A DNA stretch of 64,000 nt from Saccharibacillus deserti (GTDB taxonomy: Bacteria; Bacillota; Bacilli; Paenibacillales; Paenibacillaceae): the NCBI RefSeq assembly GCF_013618475.1, contig NZ_JABJVN010000001.1:620001-684000 (forward strand). The letters are read 5' to 3'. A program made the translations under genes and the position numbers. Positions 60,734 to 64,000 of this stretch are shown piece after piece. Below the pieces are notes generated by a model, which searched no databases, was not told where the DNA came from, and was given only the letters and a program-made list of their open reading frames with translations. The stretch's first letter is position 1. Each line of letters starts with the position of its first letter.

Positions 60734-61831
60734 ATGGCGGGGACGCCAAAGACGCTGACGGTCGAGCTGGGCGAGCGCTCGTATCCGATCGTGATCGGCG
60801 AAGGGCTGCTGGATCAAGCGGCCGAGTATCTGAAACAGGTCGGAGTACCGAGCAAAAGTCCGCTGCTGATCGTGACCGACGATCATGTGGCTCCGTTATA
60901 TCTGGACAAGTTGGTCGACGTTTTGACAGCGGGCGGATACCGCGTCGCAAGCGCGGTTGTTCCGGCCGGCGAATCTTCCAAGTCGCTTGCCGCATACGAC
61001 CAGCTTATTACGCGGGCGATTGAAGAAGGGTTGGACCGTTCTTCGGCGATTCTGGCGCTTGGCGGCGGCGTAGTCGGCGACCTCGCCGGCTTCGTAGCCG
61101 CAACCTATATGCGCGGGATTCGTTTCGTGCAGGTACCGACGACCATTCTCGCGCACGACAGCAGCGTAGGCGGCAAAGTGGCGGTCAACCATCCGCTTGC
61201 CAAGAACATGATCGGCGTATTTCACCAGCCGGAACTTGTGCTGTACGACGTGGAGACGCTCAGGACCCTGCCTCCGCGCGAAGTGCGCGCGGGATTGTCG
61301 GAGATGGTCAAGCACGGGCTGATCTGGGACCGGGATTTCGCTTACTGGTGCCAAGAGCATGCGCCGCGTCTGTTGGATCTCGATTCCGAAGCGCTGGCTT
61401 ACGGCCTGGAAAAAGGCTGCGCCATCAAAGCCCAGATCGTCTCGCGCGACGAGCGGGAGAACGATTTGCGTGCGATATTGAATCTGGGGCATACGCTCGG
61501 TCACGCGATCGAGGCCGTCGCGGGCTACGGACAATTTTTGCACGGTGAAGCGATCTCCGTCGGTATGGCCGCCGCGGCAAGGCTTGGCGAAGAACGCGGC
61601 GCGGCGGGACTGTACGCGGAGACGACAGCGATGCTGGAAGCGCTGGAACTTCCCGTGACGCTGCCGGCCGATATGGATACCGACGCACTGATGGCTGCCA
61701 TGCAGCGCGACAAGAAGTTCAGGGAAGGCCAGATGATCTTTGTCGTGCCTCTGGAGGTCGGCCGAGTCGAAATCGCGGGCGATGTGAAAGCGGAAGCGGT
61801 GCAAAGCGTTATAGAACGCCTAAAAGCCTGA
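60734..61831 (+). CDS. aroB: 3-Dehydroquinate synthase
   Basis: AroB closes DAHP to 3-dehydroquinate, the second step to chorismate. The 365-residue protein has the NAD loop LGGGVVGDLAGFVAATYMRG, PTTILAHDSSVGGKVAVNH, the zinc ligands in LNLGHTLGHAIE and HGEAISVGM, and RDKK. The ATG follows the aroC stop by one base; GGAG lies 11 nt ahead in aroC. Confidence 0.96.
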   Translation: MAGTPKTLTVELGERSYPIVIGEGLLDQAAEYLKQVGVPSKSPLLIVTDDHVAPLYLDKLVDVLTAGGYRVASAVVPAGESSKSLAAYDQLITRAIEEGLDRSSAILALGGGVVGDLAGFVAATYMRGIRFVQVPTTILAHDSSVGGKVAVNHPLAKNMIGVFHQPELVLYDVETLRTLPPREVRAGLSEMVKHGLIWDRDFAYWCQEHAPRLLDLDSEALAYGLEKGCAIKAQIVSRDERENDLRAILNLGHTLGHAIEAVAGYGQFLHGEAISVGMAAAARLGEERGAAGLYAETTAMLEALELPVTLPADMDTDALMAAMQRDKKFREGQMIFVVPLEVGRVEIAGDVKAEAVQSVIERLKA

Positions 61832-61837
61832 AAAGGA

Positions 61838-62224
61838 GTGGGAACCATCGTCATTTACAACCGGGGTATTCGCGGAGCGACAACGGTCGAACACAACGAC
61901 AAAGAAGAAATTTACGCGGCTACGGAAGAATTGGTCGCGGAGATGATTCGCTGTAATGGAATCGATCCGGAAATGGTCAGCAATATCTGGATTACGGTCA
62001 CCGGCGATCTGAATGCCGCTTTTCCGGCGGTCGCCGTGCGCCGTCAGCCGGGCTGGGATTTCGTTCCGCTGATGTGCGCGCTGGAAATCCCGGTCGAAGG
62101 CAGTCTGCCGCGCTGTATCCGTTTGATGATTCAGGTCAATACGGAAAAGTCCCAGCGGGAGATCGGACATGTCTATCAGCGCGGAGCGACGGTACTTCGT
62201 CCGGATCTTGCCGGCCGCAAGTAA
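61838..62224 (+). CDS. aroH: Chorismate mutase, AroH type
   Basis: It converts chorismate to prephenate for Phe and Tyr. The protein has RGIRGATTVEHNDKEEI, the active-site Arg and FPAVAVRRQPGWDFVPLMCALE segments, and HVYQRGATVLRPDL of the monofunctional AroH trimer. The usual start codon is not obvious: the GTG at 61838 lies inside the ribosome site AAAAGGAG, and the codons at good spacing are ATC (61847) and ATT (61853). The length is 128 residues if GTG is used; AroH homologs start about where the ATT stands. Confidence 0.92.
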   Translation: MGTIVIYNRGIRGATTVEHNDKEEIYAATEELVAEMIRCNGIDPEMVSNIWITVTGDLNAAFPAVAVRRQPGWDFVPLMCALEIPVEGSLPRCIRLMIQVNTEKSQREIGHVYQRGATVLRPDLAGRK

Positions 62225-62251
62225 CGGGATCGGCAAAGACGGCGGAGGCGC

Positions 62252-62280
62252 TTGCTATCGGCTTCGCGATCGGGTATAGT
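62252..62280 (+). promoter_or_regulatory. Sigma-A promoter of the trp operon
   Basis: TTGCTA (62252-62257), a 17-bp spacer and TATAGT (62275-62280), 27 bp after aroH. Confidence 0.7.
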
Positions 62281-62389
62281 AGGGAACAAAGTTAAGGATT
62301 CGCGCTGCCGCGCCGGGAACAGGAGTGTTACCGGGCGGGGGCGGAGAATCGTGAGGCCCGCAGGGGCCAAGGCGGCGCAGGCCGCCAGA

Positions 62390-62414
62390 CAGAGCAGAGT
62401 CAGGCTGAGCAGAG
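62390..62414 (+). promoter_or_regulatory. Candidate TRAP-binding triplet array in the trp leader
   Basis: CAG, CAG, CAG, GAG and GAG occur at 62390, 62395, 62401, 62407 and 62412, spaced by 2 or 3 bases as TRAP requires. Alternative reading gives four GAG. This is fewer than the 11 triplets of B. subtilis, and three begin with C, which binds less well. Position between the trp promoter and a terminator, and the mtrB gene in the same window, support it. Confidence 0.5.
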
Positions 62415-62534
62415 TTTACGTATGGAACGATTCGGGGTCGAACGGCTACGGGTTTTTTTACCATACATCGACGAATGCAATCCATCGGAGCACGGAATTT
62501 TCTATCCCGCATACGGATGAAGATTTTCGAAGCC

Positions 62535-62566
62535 GAAGACCTCTGCTGCGAAGCGGAGGTCTTTTT
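62535..62566 (+). terminator. Attenuator terminator of the trp leader
   Basis: GAAGACCTC-TGCT with AGC-GGAGGTCTT forms a stem of about 11-12 bp followed by five T, 260 bases into the leader and 135 bases before trpD. The rest of 62225-62700 holds no gene; no trpE sequence was recognised. Confidence 0.8.
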
Positions 62567-62700
62567 GTATCATCTCCGCCATACCGGATTATCCTCTGAC
62601 GCTTCCGGCGTCGGACCGGCGGCACCCGCAGCGGAAGACGGCTTCCCGAAGGACGGTCTCGAGGCGCTCGAACCTATTCGACCTCGAAGGAGAGATATTC

Positions 62701-63786
62701 ATGTACACTTCGCATTCACCCGAACCGACAGATAACGTTTATCCGATCCAACCGCTTATCGGCGCCAAAGAAGCGCTTGCGCTGGCTTCCGAAGGATCTT
62801 CGCTGACCCGGGAGCAGGCCAGAACCGCTATGGAAAGTATCATGACCGGTGCGGCCACTCCTGCGCAGATCGGCGGCCTGCTGCTGGCGCTGCGGATGAA
62901 AGGCGAGACGACCGAGGAGATCACCGGATTTGCCGAAGCGATGCGCAGCTTCTCCGGGACGGTCGGCGCTTCCCGCGAAGATCTGCTCGATACGTGCGGT
63001 ACAGGCGGCTCGGGCATCCACAAGTTCAATATCTCGACCGCTTCCGCGCTGATTGCCGCTTCCGCTTCCGTCCGCGTCGCCAAACACGGTAACCGCTCGG
63101 CCAGCGGCCGGGCGGGAAGTGCCGATGTGCTGGAAGCGCTCGGCGTCAATATCGGGCTCAGCGGCACCCAAGCCGCCGAATGCCTGGACCGGATCGGCAT
63201 CTGCTTCCTGTTTGCCCAGACCTATCATCCTTCCATGAAACATGCGGCCGGGCCGCGCCGGGAACTGGGCATTCGCACGGTATTCAACCTGCTCGGCCCA
63301 CTGACCAATCCGGCAGGCGCCGACCGCCAGCTGCTTGGCCTCTACGATGCCGACCGCACCGCGCAGATCGCCTCCGTACTCGGCAATCTGGGAACACGGC
63401 GCGCCATGGTCGTCGCGGGTCTCGACGGTCTGGACGAGATCAGCGTTTCCGGTCCGACCCGCGTGTCGGAACTTGCGGACGGAGTCGTTCGCACTTATGA
63501 CATTGCGCCGGAAGAACTTGGACTTTCCCGCTATCCGCTTGAAGACATTCTCGGCGGAGATGCGGCGGACAACGCGCGGATTATACGCGGCGTGCTCTCC
63601 GGCGAACGCGGTGCCCGCCGCGACATCGTGCTTGCGAACGCGGGAGCCTGTATCTATACGGCCGGATCGGCTGCCGATCTGGCGGAAGGCGTACGGATGG
63701 CGGCGAAGATCGTGGACTCGGGTCTCGCCCTTAACAAACTCGAGCAGCTTATACGGATAACGGAGGAATGCGGATATGTATCTTGA
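62701..63786 (+). CDS. trpD: Anthranilate phosphoribosyltransferase
   Basis: TrpD joins anthranilate with PRPP. The 361-residue protein has [21 protein letters not shown] (PRPP loop, given in part), [23 protein letters not shown], the helix [37 protein letters not shown] that lines the tunnel, and [28 protein letters not shown] precedes the ATG. The first 18 residues are an extra N-terminal piece. It overlaps trpC by 11 bp. No trpE or trpG precedes it. Confidence 0.95.
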   Translation: MYTSHSPEPTDNVYPIQPLIGAKEALALASEGSSLTREQARTAMESIMTGAATPAQIGGLLLALRMKGETTEEITGFAEAMRSFSGTVGASREDLLDTCGTGGSGIHKFNISTASALIAASASVRVAKHGNRSASGRAGSADVLEALGVNIGLSGTQAAECLDRIGICFLFAQTYHPSMKHAAGPRRELGIRTVFNLLGPLTNPAGADRQLLGLYDADRTAQIASVLGNLGTRRAMVVAGLDGLDEISVSGPTRVSELADGVVRTYDIAPEELGLSRYPLEDILGGDAADNARIIRGVLSGERGARRDIVLANAGACIYTAGSAADLAEGVRMAAKIVDSGLALNKLEQLIRITEECGYVS

Positions 63787-64000
63787 TCGAATCGTCGAAA
63801 CGAAACGCCGGGAAGTCGAACTGCTGAACGAAACGCTGAATAGGGCGGAAGCGGAGCGGCGGATTGCCGGGATGCCGTCCACACGCGGCTTTGAAACGGC
63901 GCTGCGCAGCCCCAAACGCCCGGGGATGGCGCTGATCGCCGAAGTGAAAAAGGCTTCGCCGTCCAAAGGGCTGATCCGGGAAGACTTTCATCCCGTGGAG
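63776..64000 (+). CDS. trpC: Indole-3-glycerol phosphate synthase, 5' part
   Basis: The frame starts at ATG 63776 behind GGAGGAATGCGG and stays open to the end of the window (75 codons). It opens [18 protein letters not shown] and reaches [18 protein letters not shown], the phosphate and catalytic Lys motif of TrpC. The rest lies outside the window. Confidence 0.93.
   Translation, partial: MYLDRIVETKRREVELLNETLNRAEAERRIAGMPSTRGFETALRSPKRPGMALIAEVKKASPSKGLIREDFHPVE

Overview
This window is a GC-rich (by eye mid-to-high 50s %) Bacillales chromosome segment. Gene content and order point to the Paenibacillaceae, and a Saccharibacillus-like genome is my best guess; this rests on gene order and protein character, not on a database match. 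The backbone follows the order known from Bacillus subtilis: bkd, yqjE-like peptidase, nudF, fur, xerD, purine nucleoside phosphorylase, lysA, ppiB, rib genes, scpA-scpB, rluB, resD-resE, serA, a ypbD/ypbG/mecA-like/prsW block, PilZ protein, cmk, rpsA-like, der, gpsA, hbs, mtrB, hep/menaquinone, ndk, cheR, aroC-aroB-aroH and trp.

Region by region. 1-5.5 kb: a GTPase, an acetyltransferase, a decayed stalk-domain gene, two unknown genes and an AlkC-type DNA glycosylase. 5.6-11.6 kb (minus strand): one operon holding the five STM4011-STM4015 families plus an adenylylsulfate kinase; its function is unknown and it is the most interesting locus here. 11.7-13.3 kb: a self-regulated GntR/membrane-protein pair. 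13.4-19 kb: the branched-chain 2-oxoacid dehydrogenase operon. 19-26 kb: a 31-residue Prli42-like protein, housekeeping genes and a tandem array of 57-bp hairpin repeats before xerD. 26.3-28.1 kb: AT-rich accessory genes. 28.2-31.5 kb: an FMN-riboswitch rib operon lacking ribD. 31.5-38 kb: scpAB, rluB, resDE, glpK. 38-40.1 kb: serA behind a T-box. 40.3-46.1 kb: membrane protease, phosphoesterase, polysaccharide deacetylase, MecA, PrsW and a PilZ protein. 46.1-52.7 kb: cmk, S1 protein, der, plsY, gpsA, ferredoxin, HU. 52.7-59.4 kb: TRAP, then an operon joining heptaprenyl diphosphate synthesis with futalosine-type menaquinone genes. 59.4-64 kb: aroC-aroB-aroH, a trp leader with candidate TRAP triplets and an attenuator, then trpD and the start of trpC, with no trpE.

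Working together, the right-hand third feeds chorismate (aroC, aroB) to menaquinone (mqnA, ubiA/mqnP, ubiX, hepST, menG) and to tryptophan (trpD, trpC), with mtrB encoding the tryptophan sensor. Several B. subtilis blocks are missing from the expected places: spoIIA-sigF-spoVA, spmAB-dacB, spoIVA, resABC, folE, ribD and trpE. The three sporulation gaps together suggest a lineage that has lost sporulation or moved those genes. No rRNA, tRNA, CRISPR array, transposase or prophage gene was seen.
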